The notes beneath the pieces were generated by a model, which saw nothing but the letters and a program-made list of their open reading frames with translations, was not told where the DNA came from and made no database searches. Shown here piece by piece: positions 22,331 through 32,950 of a DNA stretch of 64,000 nucleotides; within the stretch, counting starts at the first letter, position 1, and each line of letters opens with the position of its first letter. A program made the position numbers and the translations under genes. The stretch comes from Isoetes taiwanensis (lineage: Eukaryota; Streptophyta; Lycopodiopsida; Isoetales; Isoetaceae), in NCBI GenBank assembly GCA_021234155.1, contig JAJEKV010000020.1, positions 6,806,563 to 6,870,562 on the forward strand. The letters are read 5' to 3'.

Positions 22331-22732
22331 ACCACTTATTAAAGCAAATCAAATGGAGGCAAATCAAATCAAATGGGGCAAACCTAATCAATCTGTAAAG
22401 CCCTTTAAAACAATATCCAATAGTGCAAATCCTGTATTAAGCAACTCTTGGACGAGTGTGCCAAATCCAATAGGAATTTTACTTGTTTTGACCCAGAAAA
22501 TCTTAACCAAACATGGACATATCATACGTCATCATAACGATCCTGGAAAGAGCTTTCCAACACAATACAAAACTCCCAAAATGGAGTCTGTATGTGTAAG
22601 CGTTATGATGAAACCATATTACTGTCAAATCTGCATGGCATGCACTTTACAAAAAGATACCTGAATTGGAAAGTACAAAAAGCAGGTACATATATGATAG
22701 ATTTGGGTGAAATAGAATGACAATAGATAAAT

Positions 22733-23395
22733 AGTATTTTATGCCATGCCATATTGGTAGCATCCATGAGGACATATGACAGACCCTCAGAGACTTAAAC
22801 ACAAGATCTCTTAATTGCTAGCCCTATAGACTAGCCACTAAACCAAACAAGGAGAAACCTTATTGATAGACAGCCAAATAGATAGGTTGGTAGGTAGGTA
22901 GGTAGTATTTTTATGTCATGCCACATTGGCAGCATTCATGAGGACATATGATGGACCTCCAAAGACTTGACTACAAGATCTTTTAATCGCTAACCCAATG
23001 GACTAGCCACTAAACCGCAAAAGGGAAAACAAGTCTCTCTCCTTACCTTTTTCAACGAGCCCAAGACCAACAGATTCTAACCTCCGCAACCTCTGTGCTC
23101 AATTTATAAGCTCAAGAATAATTGACATTCTCTCTCTACTGCTTCTCTGATAGTATTTTTATGCCATGCCAGAGGATATATGATGGACCCCCATAGACTT
23201 GAACACAAGATCTCTTAATTGCGGATTCAATGGACTAGCCACTAAACTGAACAAGTGGAAACAAGACTCTCTGCATAGCTATTCCAAGGAGCCCAAGACC
23301 AACTGATTCTGACCTTTGAAGCTCAATTTATGAGCGCAGGAACAATCGAAATTTTCTCTCTAGCCCAAGATAATATAACAAGTGATCCATTCTCT
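22733..23395 (-). repeat. Cluster of three tRNA-derived SINE copies
   Basis: Copies at 22733-22860, 22905-23151 and 23152-23395 share the sequence around ATGCCATGCCA and the tRNA-like segment. On the minus strand that segment reads GGTTTAGTGGCTAGTCCA.TGG (A-box like), then AGATCTTGTGTTCAAGTCT (B-box like). The last two copies form a tandem pair of about 245 bases with matching flanks (GAGCCCAAGACCAAC). The second copy ends in a CTACC repeat tail on the minus strand. A fourth copy lies at 54.7 kb. An RNA polymerase III promoter is inferred from the boxes. Confidence 0.65.
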
Positions 23396-23417
23396 CTCTA
23401 GCACCTCTCTCTCTGGC

Positions 23418-23640
23418 CCAAGATAATAGAAAGAAAGAAAGAATAAATGATTTCCATCGTCCACTGAGACCAATCGGCCTATGGGACCCAGAAGGAGTGC
23501 AACAAACATTACTGTCCGGGTTAAAAAACCCCCGCCCCGAAGGGGTCTCGAGGGAAAAACCGTGGCAGTAATAAGAATGCTGTCAAATTGTACATGTATA
23601 CATCATCATGAAATATCATATCATATCATAACATATATAC
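23418..23640 (-). mobile_element. LINE 3' end (copy C), outer part
   Basis: Has the AAAGAAAG tail (plus-strand view), the ACTGAGACCAATCGGCC block and the hairpin core. Arms ATTACTGTC (23507) and GGCAGTAAT (23563) pair over nine bases with one G-T. The element continues at 25022 after about 1.4 kb of inserted repeats. Confidence 0.65.
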
Positions 23641-23659
23641 GTTCTTATGTTTGTCCTCC

Positions 23660-24006
23660 TAAATCCGGCCGTTGATCCGAGATCCTACGGCTCACTTGGC
23701 TTTGGGACGTATCCTATGGCCCAGATGGCTTGGGAGTTTGTTTCAGATTATATGTAAGCGATCCTACGGTCCAGGTTGATCTGATCCTGATCGTCGGTCC
23801 GAGATCCTACGGCTCACGTTGCTTTGGGACCATCCTACGGTGCACATGGCTTTGGGAATTATATGTAATCGATCCTACGGTCTAGGTTGATCCGATCCTG
23901 AACGTCGATCCGAGATCTTACGGCTCACGTGGCTTGGCACATATCCTACGGTGCACATGACGTTGGGAATTATATGTAATAGATCCTATGGCTCATGTTG
24001 CTTTAA
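23660..24006. repeat. Tandem repeat of about 120 bp (GATCCTACGG)
   Basis: Three units carry the order GATCCGAGATCCTACGGCTCA, GGCTTTGGGA, ATTATATGTAA.CGATCCTACGG, and GGTTGATC.GATCCTGA. The words GATCCTACGG or ATCCTACGGTGCACATG recur throughout. Confidence 0.8.
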
Positions 24007-24104
24007 TTATTGTCACGTGGTGAGATCTCGACCCTTGATCGGGTCTAAGATCCTCCGGCCCAAGTTGAATGCTCATCCCTTAGGAAAAGGCTTTTAAAAT
24101 TTTC

Positions 24105-24180
24105 ATGTTGTGTGGGGGATTCGAACCCTAGCCATTGACCCTCCAGCCCCCCATTCTAACCACTAGACCAAGCATTAATT
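24105..24180 (-). repeat. tRNA-like SINE head (Au-SINE style)
   Basis: The minus strand reads CTTGGTCTAGTGGTTAG (A-box region) and, about 40 bases on, GGGTTCGAATCCCCC (a perfect B box and T-arm). The acceptor ends do not pair, so this is a tRNA-derived SINE head and not a working tRNA gene. Confidence 0.6.
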
Positions 24181-24249
24181 CCATGAATAATTTCTGTTTC
24201 AAATATACTTAAGGGTGATATTCCATTAAGATAAAATAGACTATAACAT

Positions 24250-24960
24250 TCTAGCTAGTTCAAGAAAGTTCTAGAATGTTCTGGAAGGCTCTAGAAAGTT
24301 CTAGAATCTTCTAGAAAGTTCTAGAACATAAGAGAATCTAGGGGGGATCTAAGAAAATTCTTCCAGAAAGTTCCAAATTGTTCTAATAAGTTTTAGAATG
24401 TTCTAGAATGTCTAGGGGAATCTACGAGAATGTAAGGAAATCTAGGGAAATACTTCCAGAAAGTTCTAGAATATATTGAAAGTCTTAGAATGTTCCAGAA
24501 AGTCTTAGAATGTTCTAAAAAGTTCTAGAATGTAAAGGAATCCAGAAGAATCTAATAGAATCTAAGAAAATCTTATAAAATGTAAGAGAATCTAGGAAAA
24601 TATTTACAAGCCTAAGAAAATCTCTTAAAATCTGGGGGATCTAAGGGAATCTAAAAAAATGTTGATGAAATCTTAGAGTATCTAGGGGAATCTTTATAGA
24701 ATCTCTTTGAATCTCATATAATGTAAGGGAACCTAGGGCAATATCATAAAGTCTAAAGGGATCTAAGGGAATCTAAGGGGATCTAGGGAGATCTTCATAG
24801 AATCTTAGAGAATCTACGGAAATCTAATGGAATCTAGAGGGAATCTTATAAAATTTAGAGGAATCTCCACGAAACCTCCAAGAGAACCTTGGTAGAATCT
24901 TAGAGAATCTATGAATTTAGAGTATTCTCAAAAGATTTTTTTAGAATGTAGGGCACGACA
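24250..24960. repeat. Satellite of TTCTAGAAAG / AATCTAGGGG words
   Basis: Seven hundred bases made of 10-12 base words. The first 70 bases (24259-24326) alternate TTC and GAA every five bases almost without error, which matches the heat-shock element consensus. Farther right the words drift to AATCTAGGGGAATCTAA. Confidence 0.85.
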
Positions 24961-25021
24961 AGAACTTGCAGCATAGGAACATGCAAAAACTCGGACATGC
25001 ACCGTAGGACGCATTAAATTT

Positions 25022-25335
25022 CTTGTATGTATATATACATGTCAAGTGTGTGCCCGAGGACATAGCTGATCTCGCATGTCCATGACCTCCTGAAGGTATG
25101 ATCCCAGCATTCGTACGAAAGCCGTGCTCAATGTCAGATGTAGCGGCTGGCCAGGTCTGACCAACTCAGTATAGGCGTCCGGATTTGATCATATACTGGG
25201 CAGCTTTAAAGGGTATGAGATTCATCCTTAATGACTCCCATTTAGCAGCATTGACAAAGCCTGTCCTGTGATGGCTCACCAATCTATCTGCCCATCTCAA
25301 TTCGAAGATGGTGTGCCCTTGTGCGAATGGAGGCA
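25022..25335 (-). mobile_element. LINE 3' region (copy C), inner part
   Basis: Collinear with 14150-14480: TACATGTCAAGTGTGTG, CGAGGA.ATAGCTGATCTCG, CTCCTGAAGGTATGATCCCA, TGTAGCGGCTGGCCAGG and so on to AATGGAGGCAAT. It is the continuation of the copy at 23418-23640. Confidence 0.7.
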
Positions 25336-25339
25336 ATTT

Positions 25340-27085
25340 GCAAGGGTATAATTGTAATAGAACACATTTTTACACATGAACATGCTATATATCCATTGAC
25401 TAAAGCATTAACTAAATGCAATTTCATTAAGTTTAGAGATAAGTTCAGAGCAATTGGTCACTTTGATACAGACGAATATAGCATGAATGGGGAATAAAGA
25501 ATATATTCATGCTATATTTTATATACATGGTACATTATCACTTGAAGTTTTGCATAGACAAAATTATGCGAAGACCATTGAAATGCAAGTTGCTTTATTT
25601 AGGGTTCCATCTGGCTCAAAAAGGCAACTTAGATCAAATATAAAGTATAGAATTTGAGGGAATGATGCAAAGGATTCCTGAGTGGCTGAATATGTAGCAT
25701 AATAGCAGGGGGTTCCAGAGGGATTTGATATGGATGTAAAAATGACAATTTTTAAAACCATAGACCATATATTCCTAAAACTTGAATGGGTTGTTATAAA
25801 AAAAGACATAAATTCAAGATAGAAAATAATCACGTTAGCTCACTGGTTATATTGGCCAAAGCACTGGTCATATATGTTTATAAAAAAATAGAGGTTTTTT
25901 GTGCATGTTGAACCATTGAGAGTTCATATAAATATAGAGAAAAAGATGTAGCTAAAAATGAAAAGGTAAATAAAGAAGCTTATATTATCATAAGGGCTTA
26001 TATTATTTTATTTCTTAACCCAACAAACTTCTTAAGAACTTTTTTAGTTCATCTTTTTAAGCTCTTATTATTTCAAAATTCGCAAACATAAAGGCAGCTA
26101 GGAGTTTTTGTTGGGCAGTCGCTTGCATGTTAGACAATGCCCAGATGAGATGAGCGCATGCCTGACCCTGGCAGACTGTTATAGGAGATGATGTAATTCC
26201 TGGACTTACGGGTTTGCTTGATCGTAATAAGCTTGAGCTTCCTTGTGCTTGAGCTTGAGCTTATTCTGGAGCATAAATTTTGATAGATCACCAGTAGATT
26301 ATGTTGAATTGACCATAAATTCATTATATCTAGCTTTTCAGATGTATGCATGGCAAAATTTAGGGTCGCTTTTGGATTCATCCAGCGGAACAGGAAAGAG
26401 GAGATGGGAGAGGCTTGGTTACTTCCAGAGCTTACCCATGGCTGAACAAGCCAGAAGAACTGTAAAAGGCAGCATTGCAAACTATATGTGAATGATCATT
26501 GTAGTGCAGTAAGCTTTTATGAAGATATTGAAACTAAGATAGTAGGTTGGCCAGTATATTTTTGGGCCTCTTTCATTCCTTACTTTGGGAGATGATGTTG
26601 TGGTGGTCGCGCTTTGGTAGTCGCGTTTTGTATCAAGGAAAAAAAAAAAAAAAAGATTTGAGAATTTTTATTTTGGTGTGTTATGGAATTTTTGCTATAC
26701 CACCTCTCATGGTTTGGAGAGCACTTGAACGTTTTTAAATTTTTATTTTTTTCCAAACAAAAAATAACATCGTCTCTCATTATGTTTTATGTTTTTAATT
26801 TTTTTTTCCCATTATGTTTGCAAATGCGTTTTACAAAAAATCTAGTGGAAAAAAAAATCTTAATAAAAAATGGTACAATTGCCAAAACAAAACAATTGGT
26901 AATATGTAAGTCATAAAAATAAAATGACTTGGAGACCATTGTCTAATTATTATAGGACAATCATTATAGTCATCTACTATTAACGATAAAAAGGTTGAGA
27001 CGTTGAAGATAAGGCAAAAGAAGTGTCAACTACATTGAGAAAAAGGCAACAAAGTAGTACCTTTTGCAATTAAAAAGGGGACACA
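25340..27085. other. AT-rich DNA without a supported gene
   Basis: Short ORFs on both strands, none with a recognisable domain. A 16-18 base A run at 26638-26655 may be the tail of an undefined retro-insertion. Confidence 0.4.
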
Positions 27086-27087
27086 AG

Positions 27088-27700
27088 GTATTGAGTATGG
27101 GGTTATGGGACCAAGTACATAAGGGACCGAAGTCCTGGACCGAAGTCCAAACAAGAACATGGGCCGAAGCCCTTAAACCAAAGCACAACGTGAGCTAGAA
27201 CACAACCATCATGACCCGGATTAAAAACCACCTGGGAAAAAACCGTTGCCAGGATGACTATGGCTGCTCACCGATCCAAAAATCCATGCTGTTGCACAAG
27301 CAACAAGCATACCTTCATACCTCCAGCAGGCAAAGCTTCACCAAGCAACTCCGAACCGTAACCTCTTCACAACTGGGTGCTGGAAAACAGACGCCCCCAA
27401 CGCCAATCGCCCAGACACGCAGGGAAGGCGGCGCTCAGAAAAACCGCTCAGGGAAATCGCCCATCGGAGGTGCCTCCTCACCCATCCACCAGCCCTGCGC
27501 CAAGGCGCCAGCACCCCCAGGTATGCGCGCAGGCGGACATCCACTCAGGCACACACAGGGGCGCCATCCTTCACTGCCGCTGCTCCAACGCCATCCATCA
27601 TTGCATCCGCTCGGGCAGGCCTCAGGCAGCAGGGAAAAAAGGCATGCAACAAAAAGGGGAAGTGGCTAAAAAGTCACTTTTAAAAATAAAAGGTCAAACA
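27088..27700 (-). mobile_element. LINE-family 3' region (copy E), GC-rich
   Basis: GGGTTATGGGACC.. at 27095-27117 (GGGGTTATGGGACCAAG) and GGGCCGAAGCCC at 27162 match the element at 53.5 kb. CCCGGATTAAAAACCACC..GGGAAAAAACCGT near 27217 matches the hairpin core. The inner part (27360-27620) is strikingly GC- and CpG-richer than its surroundings. Open frames on both strands here follow from that composition and I do not support them as genes. Confidence 0.5.
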
Positions 27701-27897
27701 AGAAATTCATGAGTGATACTTTTGCAGATACTCTACCGGAATTCCTTTCTTTTCCATAGTCAGATATCTATTCTAATGATCAGAAATTGCAGTGAAGTAG
27801 CATTGATCATTCCAAAATCCAATAGCACGAGCCAGTGTGTAAATTTGGCATAGCCGATTAGGAGGTGGATCTGGTTGGGTGGTTGATAAGCCCATAT

Positions 27898-27906
27898 TTT
27901 ATATAT
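27898..27906 (+). promoter_or_regulatory. Candidate TATA box
   Basis: TTTATATAT lies about 170 bases before the first downstream ATG (28074). No other ATG occurs between them in my reading. Single-motif evidence only. Confidence 0.3.
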
Positions 27907-28073
27907 CTCTTGTTCTCCTCTTGTTTCTCAAGCTAAATATTGTTTTAAGCTTTTTTTAGGCCCAAGGTTTCAGAAGTTATATCAAATTCGATAGTCAGTT
28001 TCATTCTTATAGCCATAGAACCTGGATTTGGGGGCATATTCAATAGAAACTTGCATCTGGGTTGGCAAGATCA

Positions 28074-28265
28074 ATGACAAAATCTGCAGAAATATTATTG
28101 CTACTATTCTTGGTGGTGTTGCTACTAGATTCAACCGTTAAGCCAGCAGATCGATGGGGAAATTCTCGGAAAGCAAGCTCTGGCAGCAAAGTGGGCACGT
28201 TGAATCCTGTCCTTTTCGCCATTAGTGACCAAGCAAATTTGAAATCCTTAGTTGTGGTTGTGTAA
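28074..28265 (+). CDS. Small putative secreted peptide or first exon of a secreted protein
   Basis: The ORF encodes 63 residues and starts MTKSAEILLLLFLVVLLLDS, a clear signal-peptide pattern (Lys near the start, a long Leu/Val core, a likely cleavage near STVKPA). The remainder is a polar segment with basic residues (RWGNSRKASSGSK) and a hydrophobic end (LKSLVVVV). It uses the first ATG after the TATA-like motif at 27898. It lacks the cysteine pattern of common secreted peptide families. Alternatively the end may be a splice donor (GTGTAATTG), so that this is exon 1 of a larger secreted enzyme. A minus-strand frame over the same bases is less persuasive. Confidence 0.4.
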   Translation: MTKSAEILLLLFLVVLLLDSTVKPADRWGNSRKASSGSKVGTLNPVLFAISDQANLKSLVVVV

Positions 28266-28364
28266 TTGCAAAAATAAATTGAACTTTTTAGTTGTGGTGT
28301 GTTATGGGAAGGTATATTTAATGGTTTATATATTATTTCTGAAGTTGCCAATGTTTTTTGGGTT

Positions 28365-28810
28365 GCCCCTAGGGGGGCAAACCCTTGTTTATGTGGGTTT
28401 ATGGCATATCTTAGGTATATACTAGAATATACCTAGGATATGCTGGTGACTGCTAAAAACCTACTCTCCCCTGTAAATTGGCGGTCACCTGCATTGTGGG
28501 CCGCTGATGTTCGAACCGGATAACAGGCAATACAACAGAGCATCTGGCTATGGATACTCTCAGTAGCATGCGCAGCAGCACCAGCCCACCATGTCCTCTC
28601 ATTCGGTAACTGTTTTACGCCTTCTTCTCTAATCTAGTCGCCTTCAGATTTCTTCTGGCTAACCGGCACCACCATGGTTGTCCTGCTGTTTCAAGGAATT
28701 CAATGAACTCAGCTCGGCTCGTCTATACTTGAATTGGAGCTCAAGCTTCAGCTTCGGTCTCGATAAATGTTATACCCGTTGAAAATTAGTACAAAGAAAA
28801 GATAAGCACA
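28365..28810 (+). repeat. Dispersed repeat R, copy 1
   Basis: Begins with the palindromic GGGTTGCCCCTAGGGGGGCAA, continues TTTATGTGGGTTTATGGCATA, and ends CGTTGAAAATTAGTACAAAG, AAAAGATAAGCACA. Copies lie at 30885-31213 and 32600-32815, with a fragment at 47938. Copy 1 has about 120 extra bases in the middle compared with copy 2. Confidence 0.75.
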
Positions 28811-28849
28811 GAGGTCGGAGTTGGAGGCCCCATGCTTCCGCTTACAGAG

Positions 28850-29082
28850 GTGGACGAAATCGCCGGATCTGTGCAGAGCAGGCTGTCCAGAGTTGTAGCT
28901 CCAGGGAAAAAAAATGGATCGACTGGAAAATGGATGCTGCCATCGTTGTACATTACTGATTCCAGCCTAAAATCCATGCCCAATTCGCACCCTGACCAGG
29001 CTTCTGCTGTGGTTATGCCGCTGCCGCTGGACACTGTGAACATATCATTCTGTGGGCGAGCCAAAGCCTTGGACTTCCCCAT
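28850..29082 (-). CDS. Candidate first exon, unidentified protein
   Basis: The minus strand opens with MGKSKALARPQNDMFTVSSG, continues AEAWSGCELGMDFRLESVMY and DGSIHFPVDPFFFPGATTLD, and reaches a consensus donor (GTAAGC) at 28850. About 650 bases upstream there is a TATA-like TATATAA (minus strand, 29734-29740), with a long pyrimidine-rich leader typical of plant 5' regions between them. The plus strand is also open here, so the direction is not certain. No family is recognised. Confidence 0.35.
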
Positions 29083-29733
29083 TTTGCATCATCCTATTCT
29101 TCCCCAATTGTCTTTGTGTCAGCGGCTTTTTAAACCCAAAATCGCCCGACCCTTTGGCCCAATTTTGAATTGGGCAAATTTTTGAATCTCTCCAAAGAAA
29201 TGACACCACAGGTGTTGGATTTGAGTACTTCCAAAGAACAAACCGCTCCTACCTAGTACAGATTTTAGCCTGGTCATGCACCCTCCTGCTCCATCGAATT
29301 TGAAGACAAGTTGCTCCCCAATCAAAAATCAACTCCTCAAATCAACGGTGGCCATCAATTTTTCGTACTTCTCGCTCATGAATCGGCTTCAAACTTAGCC
29401 CGGCTGATTGATCAAACCTAGCCAAACCTCTTTGGACTTATCCACGGGTAGAAAAAAAGGGCAAAATCCCAAATAAATCCGACCCAAGTGCATACAAAAA
29501 ACTGAATCATACACTTGAATCGGCATACATGAAATTGACCGGATTAGGGTGAAGGATTAAATTTCGAAGAAGGGCGCCGGAGAGGAAGAGGGAGGGAGGA
29601 AGAATGAGAAAAAAAAAAAAAGGGCTAGGATTGAAAATGGAGGGTTTTTTTTTTGCTCGGAAAAGAAGCTCGGCGTGGAGCTTCGGCTATGGCGGGCGAG
29701 AGGGGATCTGGCTACTCGGGATAAGGCGAGAGG

Positions 29734-29740
29734 TTATATA
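29734..29740 (-). promoter_or_regulatory. Candidate TATA box for a minus-strand gene
   Basis: TATATAA on the minus strand, followed downstream by CT-rich tracts (CCCTCCATT, TTTTCTCATTCTTCCTCCC). Consistent with a plant core promoter and Y-patch leader. Inference from motif and composition. Confidence 0.35.
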
Positions 29741-29939
29741 GTCGAATAGATAAAGAGGATAAGGAGTTGGCCATAGCCATAGCCAGTATGAGAGAGGAAA
29801 TATCGGATACCACTATAGTAATTGTAAGAAATATTAATAAATATTAATCGAATACTATAAGTAGCTCAATTAATGGAATCATTTTTCCACGCCAACCCGA
29901 AAATCGAATAGAAAAGAAAAACGATTTCCATGGTCGAAT

Positions 29940-30670
29940 AAAACAATCCATGGTGGGGTTTTTGTTACTTCTTTTTGCACCATTGAGCCCCCAATCTGCC
30001 TCCCACGACTTCCCTATTGTGTATTATTGTCATTTTCTCGTGTGGGTTTTGTCATCCAATTATATGCACATCTCACCCTATAATGGTCCTTATCTCTATC
30101 TCTCGGTGGTTTTCGCAGACGTTAAAATTGTATCTATCTATCTTCCCCTGGTTTGCCCTCTTCCTCAACTTACAACCTCATTGTTCGCTCTTCCCGCTTG
30201 TTTTGTTGGCAATTCTACCATGCACCTTCCAATCGCAAACGACACCTTACATCCTCGCCAATCCGGACAATCCCGGTGGCGTATCTCAACCCCAAAATAT
30301 CACTCAATCACTTGCTACACTTGATGATGTTCCTTGTCACTTATTGATGTTTCTAATGATGATTCTTGTCTCTGTTGCTCGATTGATGGCATCTGGACTG
30401 GAACGATGCCACCTCCCATGTTCCTGCCTTCCGTTCTCCTCCATCTTCTTTATCCCAATATCCCAATATCTGTAGATGATGGATTAGCTTTTATAGATTT
30501 CCCCCAAATAGAGACGCAACCTCATCCATTACGCCAATGCGTGTCACAATCGACCGGGCAACAAGTAAAGGGGAGGTGCATTGCCAAAACCCTGATCTTG
30601 TTCTTTACAAATATACGACAAAATAAGACAAAGTCAGACATGGCAAAAAGGAAATGCTTACTATAAGTGT
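29940..30670. other. Pyrimidine-rich DNA, ORFs not supported
   Basis: Three overlapping plus-strand frames are open because T/C richness suppresses stops. No domain is seen. Confidence 0.4.
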
Positions 30671-30884
30671 GATATAATATAGTGTAGCACAAAGGTCTCT
30701 ATCTATTAAAGTTGTCATGCTCAAATAAGATATCCATTTAATTTCAGTCAATTAAACCTAAGGATGGTAGTTTTGCATTCATCTCTAGAGATAATGTGGA
30801 AACGTTTGAATCAAGAGGCAAGGGAAGTTTGTGGTTTTGGGTGGGCTTGTGTAACTTCTATATTTAGTTTCTTTTTAGTTGTTT

Positions 30885-31213
30885 TTTGGGTTGCCCCTAG
30901 GGGGCAAACGCTTGCTCATGTGGTTTTTTGGCATATCCTAAGTATATGCTGGAATATGCCTAGGATATGTCGGGAACTACTCCAAACTTATTGTTGCCTG
31001 TAAACTGGCAGTCGCCAGTGTTGCTGGCCGGCCAGTGTGCAAACTGGCTAACCGGCACCACCCTGGTTGTCCTGCTGTTTCAAGGAATTGACGAGAGCCC
31101 AATTCACTCAACTCAGCTCGACTCGCCTACGCTTGAATTGGAGCTCAAGCTTCAGCTTCGGTCTTGATAAATGTTCTACCCGTTGAAAATCAGTACAAAG
31201 AAAAGATAAGCAC
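30885..31213 (+). repeat. Dispersed repeat R, copy 2
   Basis: Matches copy 1 from GGGTTGCCCCTAGGGGGCAAA to AAAAGATAAGCACA. It ends exactly where a candidate coding sequence begins (ATG at 31214). Confidence 0.75.
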
Positions 31214-31871
31214 ATGTCCGTTAAGGGTTCTAGCTCTTCTGCACCCGACAAGCGCTCCGGCTTCTTGCCCATTCGGAGCTTTAGATCCCTTAGCTCAAAT
31301 ATGCTTGAGGTAAAACATAAAACTATATGTTGAAAGTCCTCCTATAAAAGAAAACACGAGCTTTACCTACTGAGCTCTACAGATGCTTCTACAGCCTAGG
31401 CTGGATTTTGGCACTATCGCTCTCAAGATTAATGGTCCGCGCATTGAGCATTGCGGTAGAAGATCAACTCATTGTCATGGTGCACTCGGGTACGTCCATT
31501 CAATATAAATTGATTAACATGGGATTTCTTGAACTTTTCCAAATGTATTGCAAATTAACATTGACTACATTGGCTTATGATTTTATTATTCTATGTTCTA
31601 TATAGTATTTGTACATATCAGTAAGGCTAGAATTACAGGAATCACAACTGCAAAATCATTATGGTGCAAAAGGGTACTAATAGAGGCTATAATCGATCCT
31701 AGATTGCGGGCCCAAGGATATTATGAGGTATATTCTCAGATAGACAATCTTTCACTTTCACTGCATTGCACAAATTGGCACTTTTCTCAAATGTGCAATC
31801 TTCTTGCTTTTGCCTTTCAGATTTTCCTTCAGAGCCTACCGTTTGCATTTGACACTCATTACTATTTGTAG
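31214..31871 (+). CDS. Candidate four-exon gene, 115 residues, unidentified
   Basis: Exons 31214-31309, 31395-31489, 31622-31727 and 31821-31871 join in frame. The junctions are GAG/gtaaaa..ctacag, CGG/gtacgt..atcag, GAG/gtatat..cctttcag, with phases 0, 2 and 0. The product starts MSVKGSSSSAPDKRSGFLPI, continues LDFGTIALKINGPRIEHCGR and ITGITTAKSLWCKRVLIEAI, and ends before a TAG. Three consistent phases support the model, but each exon is short and I recognise no family. The last exon could be wrong and the gene longer. The start codon abuts repeat R copy 2, which would supply the promoter or leader. Confidence 0.4.
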
Positions 31872-32599
31872 CTCTTGTCTGTGTAGATAATACTTCTTGA
31901 GTATTTCTATGTACAAGCACCAGATCATATTTCAAACCTAACACTATTGAAGCTGGATGTTATGGTATGCAATACTTTGTCTACATTTCCGCTTCTACTT
32001 TAACACGTCCCTCCTACTTAATGGGGAGAACTTTATCTGTTGAGGGAATATTATCCTTTGCATAAATGATGCAATGTATAGCATTTGTGTTGGAAGTATT
32101 GCTTGTTTGTTATGTTAATAATTGTAGAGGGTTTGCAGTTAGTGCTTTTCATGCATGTCTCACAATTTCGCTTGGGCACTTTGTGCCATTTACGGAAGAT
32201 AATTCGACATATGCTAATAAGATCAACTAAATAGCCAATAAGGTTGTCATTATGAGGTAAAATTCAAGAATGTGAGGTGAAATGCAAGAATGTCGCGTAA
32301 AAACTAATAACAATGTCAACGCCTAAATTTATCTTAACTTGCTTTTATGTATCTTAAATCATAATGCAACACTTTGTTCACTGTGCCGTTCTATATCTCA
32401 AGTACCCGTAAATCATAGAGTTATTCGTTGCACAGTATCAATTATGTAAATTAGTTTGAAGTATTATTCTTTTCTCCCTCAGTTCTATAAATTGACCTTC
32501 ATAGCTTCATAAACAAAACTCATGCTTTAAGAAAATGACACTCTATGAACAAACAAAAAGGACCGACACGAAATGATGAAACAAAAACCATGAAAACAC
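31872..32599. other. No supported gene
   Basis: AT-rich, only short ORFs. Confidence 0.4.
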
Positions 32600-32815
32600 A
32601 CTTTTGCGGCACTGGAGGGCAACCCCTCGTGCGCAGCACCTTGTTTATTTTTGGGTTGCCCCTAAGGTGGCAAACCCTTGTTTATGTGGGTTTATGGCAT
32701 ATTTCAAGTATATGCCAGTATATACATGGGATATGCTAATGACTGCTCAAAACCCACTGTTGGCCGTAACCTCGCGGTCATTTATGTTGCAGGGGAGCCC
32801 CTCTGGAAACCGGTT
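32600..32815 (+). repeat. Dispersed repeat R, copy 3
   Basis: Starts GGAGGGCAACCCCTCGTGCG, CAGCACCTTGTTTATTTTTGG (shared with 47938-47980), then GGGTTGCCCCTAAGG and TTTATGTGGGTTTATGGCATA as in copies 1 and 2. It loses similarity after GGAAACCGGTTAAC. Confidence 0.7.
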
Positions 32816-32950
32816 AACTTGCAGCTCCAAAACACTCCAAAATGCCAGAACATCTGCAACAGATTGCTTGTCGTACCTGTTATAGGTTCTAAGATCCACC
32901 TTCCTCCACGACTCTTTCATTTTTGTCTCTACGGGGCTGAATAGAAGGGC

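Noticed and set aside
24105-24180. A tRNA gene on the minus strand
   Set aside because: A and B boxes are good, but the acceptor arm does not pair and the anticodon region is not tRNA-like. A SINE head explains it.
26130-26480. A 116-codon minus-strand ORF
   Set aside because: Composition is Ser/Leu-rich, the opposite strand is also open, and no domain or conserved pattern is visible.
27211-27669. A 152-codon plus-strand ORF
   Set aside because: It lies over the GC-rich 3' region of a minus-strand LINE-family copy, both strands are open, and it is low in complexity (Pro, Arg, Ser, His).
29950-30666. Three overlapping ORFs of 110-150 codons
   Set aside because: T/C-rich DNA leaves all plus frames open; no domain and no start context.
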